A DNA stretch of 64,000 nucleotides from positions 52,045 through 116,044 of the forward strand of contig JADBYZ010000015.1 in NCBI GenBank assembly GCA_020402745.1. The letters run 5' to 3'. This DNA is from Phenylobacterium sp. (lineage in GTDB: Bacteria > Pseudomonadota > Alphaproteobacteria > Caulobacterales > Caulobacteraceae). The notes beneath the pieces are model-generated. The model did no database searches. It was not told where the DNA came from and was given only the letters and a program-made list of their open reading frames with translations. Shown piece after piece: positions 43,014 to 51,684 of this stretch (positions are counted from its first letter, which is position 1; every line of letters begins with the position of its first letter). A program made the position numbers and the translations under genes.

Positions 43014-44179
43014 GCGGGTTTGACTTCACCGAGTCGCAGTTGGAGCTGCAGGCGGGGGTGCGAAAGCTCTGCGAGAGCTTCGACGCCGACTACTGGCGAC
43101 AGGTCGACGAGACCGGCGACTTTCCCGAAGCCTTCGTCTCGGCCATGGCGGCGGGGGGGTGGCTGGGCGCGGCCATGCCGGAGGCCCTGGGCGGGGCCGG
43201 CCTGGGGCTGACCGAGGCGGCGCTGATCATGCAGACGGTGGCGGAATCCGGGGCGGGCTTCTCGGGCGCCAGCGCGGTTCATCTGAACATCTTCGGGCCC
43301 ATGCCGATCGTGAAGTTCGGCTCAGAGGCCCAGCAGGCCCGCGCCATTCCCCGCCTGATCGATGGCCGCGACCGCATGTGCTTCGCCGTCACCGAGCCGG
43401 ATTCCGGTCTCGATACGGCCAGCCTGACCACCCGGGCCGAGCAGCGGGGGAACGGTTGGGTGATCAACGGGCGCAAGGTCTGGACGACCATGGCGCAGAG
43501 GGCGAACAAGATCCTGATCATCGCCCGCACCACCCCGCGGGAGGAGGTCCGGCGGCCCACCGAGGGGCTCAGCCTCTTCTATACGGATTTCGACCGCAGC
43601 CGGATCACGGCGACGGTGATCCCCAAGATGGGTCGCAAGGCCATCGAGTCGAACAGCGTCTTCATCGACAACCTGGAGGTCCCTGCCGAAGACCTGGTCG
43701 GGGAGGAGGGCAAGGGATTCTCCTACCTGCTCGCCGGCCTCAATCCCGAGCGGGTGCTGATCGGGGCGGAAGCGGTGGGACTGGGGCGCGCGGCGCTGAA
43801 GCGGGCGGCGGACTATGCGCGGGAACGGCGGGTCTTTGGCCGGCCCATCGGCGAGAACCAGGGGATCGCCCATCCTCTGGCGCGGGCCTGGATGGGCCTG
43901 GAAGCGGCGAGCCTGATGGCCTTCCGGGCCGCCGCCCTGTTCGACGCGGGCAAGCCCTGCGGGGCGGAGGCCAATGCGGCCAAGTACCTGGGCGGGGAGG
44001 CGGGCTTCGCCGCCTGCGAGGCGGCGGTTCTGACCCACGGCGGGATGGGCTACGCCAGGGAGTACCATGTGGAGCGCTATTTCCGGGAGGCGATGATCGC
44101 CCGGATCGCCCCTGTCAGCCGCGAGATGATCTGCAACTTCATCGCTGAGCAGGTTCTGGACCTCCCCCGCAGCTACTGA
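43010..44179 (+). CDS. Acyl-CoA dehydrogenase family protein
   Basis: A 389-residue flavoprotein. CFAVTEPDSGLDTASLTTRAE is the substrate/FAD loop, VINGRKVWTTMAQRANKI the beta-domain, and LTHGGMGYAREYHVERYFREAMIARIAPVSREMICNFIAEQVL the C-terminal part. It oxidises an acyl-CoA at the alpha-beta bond. Where typical members have the base Glu near the C-terminus, here there is an unusual PVSREM segment, so activity is likely but unconfirmed. ATGA overlap with the oxidase upstream; no electron-transfer flavoprotein genes nearby. Confidence 0.8.
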   Translation: MSGFDFTESQLELQAGVRKLCESFDADYWRQVDETGDFPEAFVSAMAAGGWLGAAMPEALGGAGLGLTEAALIMQTVAESGAGFSGASAVHLNIFGPMPIVKFGSEAQQARAIPRLIDGRDRMCFAVTEPDSGLDTASLTTRAEQRGNGWVINGRKVWTTMAQRANKILIIARTTPREEVRRPTEGLSLFYTDFDRSRITATVIPKMGRKAIESNSVFIDNLEVPAEDLVGEEGKGFSYLLAGLNPERVLIGAEAVGLGRAALKRAADYARERRVFGRPIGENQGIAHPLARAWMGLEAASLMAFRAAALFDAGKPCGAEANAAKYLGGEAGFAACEAAVLTHGGMGYAREYHVERYFREAMIARIAPVSREMICNFIAEQVLDLPRSY

Positions 44180-44181
44180 AG

Positions 44182-44197
44182 TTAAGGGTTCCTTAAC
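44182..44197 (+). promoter_or_regulatory. CtrA-binding box (TTAA-N7-TTAAC)
   Basis: TTAAGGGTTCCTTAAC matches the CtrA consensus exactly and is itself palindromic. It begins 2 nt after the acyl-CoA dehydrogenase stop and ends 53 nt before the lytic transglycosylase start, a normal distance for CtrA activation. An AT-rich TTATAGTTAACACG follows at 44211-44224. Confidence 0.65.
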
Positions 44198-44249
44198 TCT
44201 GTTTGACCGGTTATAGTTAACACGTTGTTTACCATACCGGGGTCAAGCA

Positions 44250-45119
44250 GTGACCATGTCGGTGAGTGGAATCAGGTCCGCCGTTCAGGCCACCATCCAG
44301 CGCGCAAGTGCGGTGACTGGGGTCGATTACGGCTATCTGATGAAGACCGCTCAGCGAGAGAGCAGCTTCAATCCCTCCGCCCGGGCCTCGACCTCATCCG
44401 CAGCGGGCCTTTTCCAGTTCACCGAGCAGACCTGGCTCGCCACCGTGAAGCAGTTCGGTGACAGGCATGGCTATTCTGCGTACGCCGACCAGATCCGGCA
44501 GAACTCCGAGGGCCGGTACGTGGTGGCCGGGGGGGCGCGGCAGGCCGTTCTGGATCTGCGCCTGGACCCTACCGCCGCATCGGTTATGGCGGCTGAACTG
44601 ACCTCTCAGAACGGCGCCTATCTCAAGGGGAGGATCGGTCGCGATCCGACCATAGGGGAGCTCTACGCCGCTCATTTTCTCGGGCGCCTTGGGTCCGCCC
44701 GGCTCATCGAGGCCATGGAAAAGTACTCCACCACCCCCGCGGCCAACCTTTTTCCGGAAGCCGCCCGGGCCAACCCGACGATCTTCTACAAGGGCGGGCG
44801 AGCCGCAACCGTCCAGGAGGTCTATTCGAACCTCGTCGGGACCGCGACCCAATCTGCGCCCGTTCCGCCGCCTGCAGCGCCGGAGCCGTCGGGCTTTATC
44901 CAGTACGCTGGTAACAGCCGCAGCCAAGACATCCGGCGGGAGCAGGAGGTGCTTATGGCTCTCATACTCGGAGGAAACGGGGGGGGAGAATCGCAAAGCG
45001 CGGGTTCCCGCCTTGGAGGCTCCCTCTTCTCGACAGAAATGCTCAGGGTTCTGTCGGAGGCTTCATCCGGGTTGGAACCCCGCACAGCGCGCAAGGCAGA
45101 TCAACCGCTTTCAGGCTGA
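44250..45119 (+). CDS. Lytic transglycosylase (SLT domain), probable CtrA target
   Basis: A 289-residue protein. An SLT-like catalytic domain near the N-terminus has the catalytic Glu37 in AQRESSFNPSA and the following SSAAGLFQFTEQTW; there is no signal peptide, and C-terminal residues 200-289 are low-complexity. Such enzymes cleave peptidoglycan to let flagella or pili through the wall; C. crescentus PleA does this at the pole. GTG 44250 (or ATG 44256) is the start. The strong CtrA box 53 nt upstream suggests cell-cycle timing. Export must be Sec-independent, or the start lies elsewhere. Confidence 0.75.
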   Translation: MTMSVSGIRSAVQATIQRASAVTGVDYGYLMKTAQRESSFNPSARASTSSAAGLFQFTEQTWLATVKQFGDRHGYSAYADQIRQNSEGRYVVAGGARQAVLDLRLDPTAASVMAAELTSQNGAYLKGRIGRDPTIGELYAAHFLGRLGSARLIEAMEKYSTTPAANLFPEAARANPTIFYKGGRAATVQEVYSNLVGTATQSAPVPPPAAPEPSGFIQYAGNSRSQDIRREQEVLMALILGGNGGGESQSAGSRLGGSLFSTEMLRVLSEASSGLEPRTARKADQPLSG

Positions 45120-45128
45120 TCCGGCAGC

Positions 45129-46325
45129 TCAGGCTGCTGCGCCGTTGGAGAACAGCGCATCGATCTCGCTTGAGGCGTATCCCAACTCGGCGAGGACCTC
45201 GCGGGTGTGTTCGCCCAGTCCTGGCGGCGGCGGGCGAACGGTCTGGTCGGCGCCGGGGAATCGGGCCGGGGCCGCGGGGGACCGGAAGCGCCCGCCCGCG
45301 CCATCCTCGACGTCAACCCATCCGCCAGCGGCGGCCACCTGGGGGTCGGCTGCAACCTCTGCGGGGGTCTGGACCGGGGCCCAGACGAGGTCCTCTTCAT
45401 CCAGCCGGGCCCGCACCTCCGCGAAATCGAAGGCTCCAAACGCAGTCTCAAGCTCCTGGACAAGAGCTGCGCTGTTGATGCGCCGGGCGCGCCCGCTCGA
45501 GAACCGCTCGTCATCGGAAAGCTCTGGGCGGCCGCAGGCGCGGGTCAGAGCCTTCCAGTCGGCGCCGCCCCCCCGGGGATTGAGAACGAACCAATGGTCG
45601 TCGCGGCTGCGGTAGAAGTTGGCTAGGGGATCGAAGGGATCCGTCCGCGGCCGGTTCGACGCCAGGCGTCCGAAGGCGAGCTGGACGGCCATGTCCGAGG
45701 AGACCGTATAGACTCCGGTGGCGAGAAGTGAGGTCTGAACCAGACGGCCGACCCCGGTCTGGCTGCGCTCGTAGAGAGCGGCGAGGATGGCGGAGACCGT
45801 CGCCATAGAGGTGGTGTGATCACCGACCCCGGTGCGCAGGATAAAGGGGTCGGCGCCCTTGGGTGTGTGCATCCGAGCCACGCCGGAGCGCGCCCAGAAG
45901 GCGGTGACGTCGAATCCCGGAAGATGGGCGTCGGACCCCTCGAGGCCGTAACCGGTCACCATGGCGTAGACGAGGCGCGGGTTCTCTTTCCGCAGAGCGC
46001 CATGGTCGAGGCCGGCCCGCTTCAGCGCTGCGGATCTGACATTGGTCAGGAAAACATCCGCTGTGGCCGCCAGGCGAGCCAGGGCGTCGCGGCCCTCGGG
46101 GCGGGAGATATCGAGGACAATGGCTCGCTTGCCCCTGTTATCGACCGCAAAGGTGGGATTGCCGGCGACGGCGTTCTTGGTGTCGGCGAACACATATCGC
46201 ATCGGGTCGCCCTCGGGCCGTTCGACCTTGATGACGTCGGCGCCCCAGTCGCCGAGGATTCCAGCGGCCCCCGGCGCTGCAATGTAGGACGCAAACTCAA
46301 CGACTTTCAAACCTTTAAGAAGCAT
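45129..46325 (-). CDS. CaiB/BaiF family CoA-transferase
   Basis: A 398-residue formyl-CoA-transferase-like protein. LKGLKVVEFASYIAAPGAAGILGDWGADVIKVERPEGD is the N-terminal Rossmann segment and contains the expected N-terminal motif; VDNRGKRAIVLDISRPEGR and PGFDVTAFWARSGV follow; the Asp in the N-terminal third that becomes acylated lies near GFD. It moves CoA between a carboxylate and an acyl-CoA. The start 46325 (MLLKGLKVV) has GAGGAA only 1-2 nt upstream, so a start at 46364 is possible. Confidence 0.85.
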   Translation of the reverse strand: MLLKGLKVVEFASYIAAPGAAGILGDWGADVIKVERPEGDPMRYVFADTKNAVAGNPTFAVDNRGKRAIVLDISRPEGRDALARLAATADVFLTNVRSAALKRAGLDHGALRKENPRLVYAMVTGYGLEGSDAHLPGFDVTAFWARSGVARMHTPKGADPFILRTGVGDHTTSMATVSAILAALYERSQTGVGRLVQTSLLATGVYTVSSDMAVQLAFGRLASNRPRTDPFDPLANFYRSRDDHWFVLNPRGGGADWKALTRACGRPELSDDERFSSGRARRINSAALVQELETAFGAFDFAEVRARLDEEDLVWAPVQTPAEVAADPQVAAAGGWVDVEDGAGGRFRSPAAPARFPGADQTVRPPPPGLGEHTREVLAELGYASSEIDALFSNGAAA

Positions 46326-46367
46326 TTCCTCATTCCGATCTTGGCGGAGGCCCAGGCGTCTCACCCA

Positions 46368-46526
46368 TCATTCCGGGAGGCGACTGATAAACTTTTCGCC
46401 ACATCCAGGGCGACAGTATTGCGCGTCCGGGGCGACCTTGGCGATATCGGATTGCGGGGCTTCGCACGGCTTAAGAGGCCAGGTCCGATCGGCGAGACTT
46501 CGGAGTGCGCGCTGCATCGACGCCAT
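46368..46526 (-). CDS. Possible small Cys-containing protein
   Basis: A 52-codon frame in the 330-nt gap between the CoA-transferase and the NUDIX gene. It starts at ATG 46526 (MASMQRALRSLADRTWPLKP) with GGGGAC upstream and has three Cys near the end (KPCE..., YCRPGCGEKF). The third-position GC bias is weaker than in neighbours, so it may be noise. I do not recognise it. No other gene, RNA or repeat is visible in this gap. Confidence 0.3.
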   Translation of the reverse strand: MASMQRALRSLADRTWPLKPCEAPQSDIAKVAPDAQYCRPGCGEKFISRLPE

Positions 46527-46658
46527 GGCTCGTCCCCACAGCCGGCTCTGGGAGGATAACAGCTCAGGCGATGCTGTGTTCTGCAAAGTGCGTGGGGGCG
46601 GCGGCGGTGGTCGCCAACGGGCTTGCCAGCCAGCGCCGTCGACCGACATGATGCGCCC

Positions 46659-47444
46659 ATGACCGATATCGCTCCCGACAGCGCCATTAAGCCCGCCGCT
46701 ACGATCCTGCTTCTTCGCGACCAACCGGAGTTCGAGGTCCTGATGGTCAAGAGGCACCACCAGATCGATTTCGCTTCCGGCGCCCTGGTGTTTCCAGGCG
46801 GCAAGAGCCACGAACGGGACCACGCCGAGGCCTGGGCGCAATACACCGTGGGCTTCGACGACTATGACGCGGTTCAGAGGCCTCTCCGCATCGCCGCCAT
46901 CCGCGAGGTCTTCGAGGAGGCGGGTATCCTCCTGGCCCGGACACCGGACGGCGGAGCGTTCCGCGGCGAGGCCGCCCCAATCGACATCCGCAAAGCGGTG
47001 GACGCAGGGGATCTGCCTTTCCTCGACGTGGTGCGGGACCTGGGCGTTCGGCTCGACCTGAGCGCCCTGACGGTCTTCGCCCGCTGGATCACGCCGCCCT
47101 TGACCCCCAAGCGTTTCGATACCTGGTTCTACGCTGTGAAGGCTCCGGACGACCAGCTCGCAGCCTGTGATGGACGGGAGACGGTGGATGCGGAGTGGAT
47201 CGCGCCGCGGCAGGTGTTGGAGCTCGCCCAGACCGGGGGCCGCAAAGTGATCTTTCCCACCCGAATGAATATCCAGCTCCTGGCGGAGGCCTCCAGCGCA
47301 GAGGACTGTCTGGACCGCGCCCGGAGCCGCACGCTTGTGACCGTTCAGCCCCGCATCGAGGATCGTCCCGGCGGCAAGGTGCTGACGCTTCCGCCGGAGG
47401 CGGGATACGGGGATGTGGCGGAGCCCCTCGAACGCGTGATGTAG
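46659..47444 (+). CDS. NUDIX hydrolase, NUDT19/CoA-hydrolase-like
   Basis: A 261-residue NUDIX protein. ATILLLRDQPEFEVLMVKRHHQIDFASGALVFPGGK and AIREVFEEAGILLAR are the two halves of the Nudix box, separated by an insertion of about 45 residues as in NUDT19-type acyl-CoA/CoA hydrolases. The C-terminal MNIQLLAEASSAEDCLDRA helix matches that family too. Start ATG 46659 (MTDIAPDS); a longer open frame from 46623 lacks family sequence. A similar protein is at 30731. Confidence 0.8.
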   Translation: MTDIAPDSAIKPAATILLLRDQPEFEVLMVKRHHQIDFASGALVFPGGKSHERDHAEAWAQYTVGFDDYDAVQRPLRIAAIREVFEEAGILLARTPDGGAFRGEAAPIDIRKAVDAGDLPFLDVVRDLGVRLDLSALTVFARWITPPLTPKRFDTWFYAVKAPDDQLAACDGRETVDAEWIAPRQVLELAQTGGRKVIFPTRMNIQLLAEASSAEDCLDRARSRTLVTVQPRIEDRPGGKVLTLPPEAGYGDVAEPLERVM

Positions 47445-47459
47445 GGCGGGCCCGGAGCC

Positions 47460-47900
47460 TCAGCCTTCTGGATCGAAGGTGCGGACCTTGCTCTCGAGCG
47501 CCTTTACCAGCGCCCGTCCTGTGGCGTCTTCGTCGGAGGTGATCTTGTTGCGGGCGGCGGCCTTGATGGATTCGACATGCACCTCCACCAGATCTAACGG
47601 GGCGGCTCGGCGCTTCTCGACTGTATCGATCAGACGGCAAAGCGTTCCGGCGATCTGCGAAATGATCGGATAGCCGTAGGTGCTCCCCAGCCCTTTCAGA
47701 TCGTGGGCGCGGTGGTAAAGCGCCTCCATGGTCGCATCGTTTTGCCCTTGCCCCCTGATCGCCTGGAAGGCGTCATGCAGGCGCACGATCTCCACCCGGA
47801 GCCATTCCTCGAAGTTAACGGCCATGGCGGCCAAGGCTTCTTCGGCCCGGGCGATGGCCTCGGGATCGATTTGGAGGCGTCTTGAACTTTCAACCGGCAC
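47460..47900 (-). CDS. Hpt domain phosphotransfer protein
   Basis: A 146-residue protein with a single histidine phosphotransfer domain. ALYHRAHDLKGLGSTYGYP has the phosphoacceptor His66 in HDLKG, and the second half (QIAGTLCRLIDTVEKR) completes the four-helix bundle. It would relay phosphate between a hybrid kinase and a response regulator; no kinase or regulator is adjacent. It is different from ChpT. Starts at GTG 47900, downstream of nadK in the same direction. Confidence 0.8.
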   Translation of the reverse strand: MPVESSRRLQIDPEAIARAEEALAAMAVNFEEWLRVEIVRLHDAFQAIRGQGQNDATMEALYHRAHDLKGLGSTYGYPIISQIAGTLCRLIDTVEKRRAAPLDLVEVHVESIKAAARNKITSDEDATGRALVKALESKVRTFDPEG

Positions 47901-47974
47901 GGCGGACCCTCTTCATCAAAACAGAGCTGACCCCTGGAGAATGCCTCAGCACAGTTAACGACCCGTGCAGAGGA

Positions 47975-48760
47975 TCAGACAGAAAATTGCTCGGCCAGAA
48001 CACGTTCCTGCAGCCCACGGCCCGCGTCAAACAGCATTGTCATGGAGACCTCGCGGTCCTCCGCGACCTTGACCTCGACCACGTCCCGAACCTCGAAGTT
48101 GTCGGCGACCGCGCTGACAGGCCTCTTGTCCGGCTCCAGAACCTGAAGGCAGACCAGGGCGGCGTGCGGAAGCAACGCCCCACGCCAACGTCTCGGACGG
48201 AAGGCGCTGATCGGTGTCAGGGCCAGGACTCTCGCCTCCAGCGGGATGATGGGGCCATGGGCGGAGAGGTTGTAGGCGGTGGACCCTGCTGGCGTTGCGA
48301 TCATGGCTCCGTCGCAGGACAGCTCCGGCATTCTGACCTTTCCGTCGATCAGGATCCGCAGTTTTGCGGTCTGGCGGGTCTGACGAAGCAGGGACACCTC
48401 GTTGATGGCCATGGCCGTGAAAGTCCTGCCCGCTGAGTCTACGGCGGTCATGGTGAGCGGATGAATCTCGGCCTCTTCCGCAGCGGCGATTCGAGCGACC
48501 AGGTCCTCGGCCGCGAAGTCGTTCATCAGAAAGCCGACCGAACCCCGGTTCATTCCATAGATTGGAAGGCGTCGGGCTATGGGCAGGTGAAGCACCTCGA
48601 GCATGAAGCCATCGCCTCCGAGGGCCACAACGACATCGGCTTCGTCGAGGGGGACGTCCCCGTACTCGCAGGCCAGCTGGTCCCGGGCTTGGGTCGCTTC
48701 GGGTCGATCGCTGCTAAGGAAGGCGAGCTTCGGTCTCACTGGAGAGGATTGGGAAGTCAA
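47975..48760 (-). CDS. nadK: NAD kinase
   Basis: A 261-residue enzyme phosphorylating NAD to [19 protein letters not shown] has the GGDG loop, [13 protein letters not shown] the NAD-binding Asn/Arg-Gly, and [18 protein letters not shown] the third block. The reported start is TTG 48760; a GTG eight codons in (48739) is an alternative, neither with a strong ribosome site. It begins 21 nt after the DUF2336 stop, so the DUF2336, nadK and Hpt genes form one leftward run. Confidence 0.9.
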   Translation of the reverse strand: MTSQSSPVRPKLAFLSSDRPEATQARDQLACEYGDVPLDEADVVVALGGDGFMLEVLHLPIARRLPIYGMNRGSVGFLMNDFAAEDLVARIAAAEEAEIHPLTMTAVDSAGRTFTAMAINEVSLLRQTRQTAKLRILIDGKVRMPELSCDGAMIATPAGSTAYNLSAHGPIIPLEARVLALTPISAFRPRRWRGALLPHAALVCLQVLEPDKRPVSAVADNFEVRDVVEVKVAEDREVSMTMLFDAGRGLQERVLAEQFSV

Positions 48761-48781
48761 TGGCTTGGAGCCCCAGCTTCT

Positions 48782-49876
48782 CTAAGTGGTTTTCCGGAAA
48801 AGGGATGAAGCTGATTTGCTGCTGGTCTTGGCAAAGATCTCGAAGGCCCTGCGATCATCCGCTTCTGTTCCACCGGGCAAGCCGTTATTGATCTCCCGGA
48901 CAAGTGCGAGAAGATCCGGGAAGACGACGCGATCGACCTCCACAGACGCACAGGCCATGGCAAGGGGCGTCGCTGTCTCACCGTTCGCGGCTTTGCGAAC
49001 GGCAGGGGTCTCGAATCGCCCGAGTGCGGCGAGAGCTGCGATGAAGAGGGATAGTCGTCGTTCTTTCAGGGCTTTGAGCAGATAGCTGGGGCGAAGCTGC
49101 CCTGACATATCGAGCTTGGCGACCAGCTGGCGATCGCGACGCTCCTCATCCGTTTCCTCAAGACGTCGGGATTTGGCCGAGGGTTCGCCCGCCCTGGCCT
49201 GTGCGACGGATACAGCAAGGGCGGCTTCAAGCGCCTTGTCGTCGAGATCGAAGCGGCCGGCGATGGAGTTACGAAGCGCCGCTCCGACCCAAGCGTAGAG
49301 GTAGCCCGCCAGTTCCAGGTTAAGGCCAGGATGCTCGGCGAGGGGCGAGTGAAGGGCTGCGATCTCCCGGGCCTTTTGAACAAGGTCGAAGAGATGATCC
49401 TGTGAAACCTGCGCCGATTCGTTTTCCGCCAGCGCAGCCATGACCTCCGGCCTCGCCGTCTTGAGGATGGCGTCAACGACATTTGAGCTGATCTGAGGAC
49501 GGCGGGCGACCTCGACCTGATGTTCGAGGGTCGCCTCGACCAGGATGCGAATGAGGTCGGGATCCTTGAGGATCGGGCTGCGGGCGATGATCGGGCGGGC
49601 GATCTCGATATCGTCGAAGGACAGAATGTTGATCAGCGCGGGCGGCGCCCAGTCGGCGGAGGCGATCCGTTCCGCCAATCTCAGGCGAATGTCATACTCA
49701 GCCTGAAAGATGAGATCGAAGAAGACCTGAGACAACAGCGCTTCGACCCGGGGGGGGCGGAGCTCCTCGCGATTTCCTTCGCACAGATCGACGAGGCGAA
49801 TAAGCAGCCGCTCGCGATCCGCCACATCGCGGCTCTTGGCGAGGGACATGATCTCGTCCACCCTGTCTCCCAACAA
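48782..49876 (-). CDS. DUF2336 domain protein
   Basis: A roughly 364-residue helical protein of the alphaproteobacterial DUF2336 family (HEAT-like helices in the N-terminal half, FQAEYDIRLRLAERIASADWAPPALINIL). Function is unknown. No ATG start fits well: TTG 49876/49873 behind GGGGAG is the best choice, and ATG 49849 is later. The open frame reaches further upstream to a TAG at about 49960 without a good start codon. It is divergent from glpK. Confidence 0.65.
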   Translation of the reverse strand: MLGDRVDEIMSLAKSRDVADRERLLIRLVDLCEGNREELRPPRVEALLSQVFFDLIFQAEYDIRLRLAERIASADWAPPALINILSFDDIEIARPIIARSPILKDPDLIRILVEATLEHQVEVARRPQISSNVVDAILKTARPEVMAALAENESAQVSQDHLFDLVQKAREIAALHSPLAEHPGLNLELAGYLYAWVGAALRNSIAGRFDLDDKALEAALAVSVAQARAGEPSAKSRRLEETDEERRDRQLVAKLDMSGQLRPSYLLKALKERRLSLFIAALAALGRFETPAVRKAANGETATPLAMACASVEVDRVVFPDLLALVREINNGLPGGTEADDRRAFEIFAKTSSKSASSLFRKTT

Positions 49877-49996
49877 GAACTCCCCGCTGGTGGCGTGTTT
49901 GACGGGTGACTTGGGCGCTTCCCACTGGTCCTCCGCCAGCGCGATCGCCGGAAGAGCGTTCTATAGAGCATGCCAAAGGGAATGTTGAGGCGTCTG

Positions 49997-51511
49997 ATGT
50001 CGGCCACCTTCATCTTGAGTCTCGACCAGGGCACAACCTCCACCCGGGCCATCCTCTTCGACGCTTCGGGGGCGGAGATCGCCAGCCTTGCAGAACCGCT
50101 GGAGCAGCACTACCCCGGCGACGGGCAGGTTGAGCATGACGCCTCAGAGATCTTCTCCGCCTCGGTCAAGGTGCTGTGCGGGGTTCTGGAACGCGCAGGA
50201 CGGAACGCTTCCGAAGTCGCCGCGCTCGGAGTGACCAACCAGCGGGAGACTGTCGTGGTCTGGGACCGTCGAACGGGTGAGCCTGTGGGGCGCGCGCTCG
50301 TCTGGCAGGACCGAAGGACGGCGCCGGTCTGCGAGGCCCTCAGGGCCCGGGGCGCTGAGCCCCGGGTGACGGCGCTGACAGGCCTTCTTCTGGATCCCTA
50401 CTTCTCCGCCACGAAGCTGGCGTGGATTCTTGACAGCCAGCCCGGCCTGCGGGCTCGGGCGGAGGCCGGCGAGCTCCTGGCCGGCACAATGGATTGCTGG
50501 GTGATCTGGAAGCTGACTGGCGGCAGGGTCCACGCCACGGACGCCACCAACGCCTCGCGGACGCTCCTGTTCGATATTCATGGGCAAGAGTGGTCCGACG
50601 AACTCCTCGAGCTTTTCCGGGTGCCGCGGTCGCTGCTGCCGCGGGTCCAGGACTGCGCCGATGATTACGGGACAACCCTGCCTGAGCTGTTGGGCGGATC
50701 CATCGCCATCCGGGGCGTCGCCGGCGATCAGCAGGCGGCCCTGATGGGGCAGGGCTGCATCCGCCCCGGTGAGATGAAGGCCACCTATGGCACAGGGTGT
50801 TTTCTTCTGCTCAACACCGGCGAGACGGCCGCCCGGTCATCGGCTCGGCTGCTGACCACGGTGGCGGCCCGGCTGGGCGGCCGGGCGACCTATGCCCTGG
50901 AGGGCTCGATCTTTGTCGCTGGTGCCGCTCTTCAGTGGGTGAACGAAGGCCTCGGCGTCCCGGGCGGTGGGGCGGAGGTCGAGGCCCTCGCGCGCCGGGC
51001 CCGCCCTGGCCACGGGGTGACCCTCGTGCCGGCCTTTACCGGCCTGGGCGCCCCCTGGTGGGACCCGGACGCCCGCGCGGGCCTTCTGGGCATGACCCGG
51101 GACACGAGCCTTGCCGAGATCGCTGACGCCGCCTTTGCGGCCGCCGCTTTTCAGACCCGCGACCTGATCGAGGCTATGCGCCTGGACGCACCGACAGCCT
51201 TCGGGCCGGCGGCCGAGCTGAGGGTGGACGGGGGCATGTCGCGTTCGGCCTGGTTCTGCCAGAAGCTCGCGGATATCGCACGAACGCCCGTGGGCCGCGC
51301 CGCCTACGAGGAAACCACCGCCCTTGGCGCCGCGCTCTTCGCGGGCTTGGGTTGCGGGCTCTTTGAGGGCGTTGAGGCGGCGGCGGCGGCGCGCCCGCAG
51401 ACGATGCGGATGACGCCCGGGGGCGACGCCCGGTTGGCGGACAACGCCTACGCGGCCTGGCTTCGTTCGGTCTCACGCATTCGCTCGGATGCCGAGATCA
51501 TGTTCCGATAA
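49997..51511 (+). CDS. glpK: Glycerol kinase
   Basis: A 504-residue FGGY kinase making glycerol-3-phosphate. FILSLDQGTTSTRAILFD is the first nucleotide-binding segment, VTNQRETVVVWDRRTGEPVG and KATYGTGCFLLLNTGE are conserved glycerol-kinase blocks, and LRVDGGMSRSAWFCQKLADI the C-terminal one. Start ATG 49997 has GAGG 7 nt upstream; earlier in-frame starts at 49970 and 49982 are less likely. Facilitator (glpF) and dehydrogenase (glpD) are not nearby. Confidence 0.93.
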   Translation: MSATFILSLDQGTTSTRAILFDASGAEIASLAEPLEQHYPGDGQVEHDASEIFSASVKVLCGVLERAGRNASEVAALGVTNQRETVVVWDRRTGEPVGRALVWQDRRTAPVCEALRARGAEPRVTALTGLLLDPYFSATKLAWILDSQPGLRARAEAGELLAGTMDCWVIWKLTGGRVHATDATNASRTLLFDIHGQEWSDELLELFRVPRSLLPRVQDCADDYGTTLPELLGGSIAIRGVAGDQQAALMGQGCIRPGEMKATYGTGCFLLLNTGETAARSSARLLTTVAARLGGRATYALEGSIFVAGAALQWVNEGLGVPGGGAEVEALARRARPGHGVTLVPAFTGLGAPWWDPDARAGLLGMTRDTSLAEIADAAFAAAAFQTRDLIEAMRLDAPTAFGPAAELRVDGGMSRSAWFCQKLADIARTPVGRAAYEETTALGAALFAGLGCGLFEGVEAAAAARPQTMRMTPGGDARLADNAYAAWLRSVSRIRSDAEIMFR

Positions 51512-51607
51512 GGGCGAGCCGGTTATCGGATCGAAGCATGATCTAACCTCATGGACCCAAAGCCTGTTCTGCCTGTTCAGACCTTCCGTCTGAAGGGAAC
51601 GGGGTCT

Positions 51608-51630
51608 GGGCGGCTCTCGCCGCCCTTGAC
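51608..51630 (+). terminator. Possible terminator after glpK
   Basis: Stem GGGCGGC / GCCGCCC with a TCTC loop, followed by TTGACCTTT, 97 nt past the glpK stop. The T-run is poor, and TTGACC could instead be a -35 element for the aldolase gene. Another hairpin (TCAGAC/GTCTGA) lies at 51577-51593. Confidence 0.35.
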
Positions 51631-51684
51631 CTTTGCGGCTGTCGGCGCAACGCTCGAAAGTGAAAACGTCTCAGGGAGGCCGCC

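Noticed and set aside
46438-46662. 74-residue plus-strand frame in the gap before the NUDIX gene
   Set aside because: Poor codon pattern, Gly-run, no ribosome site; antisense to the more plausible small Cys frame.
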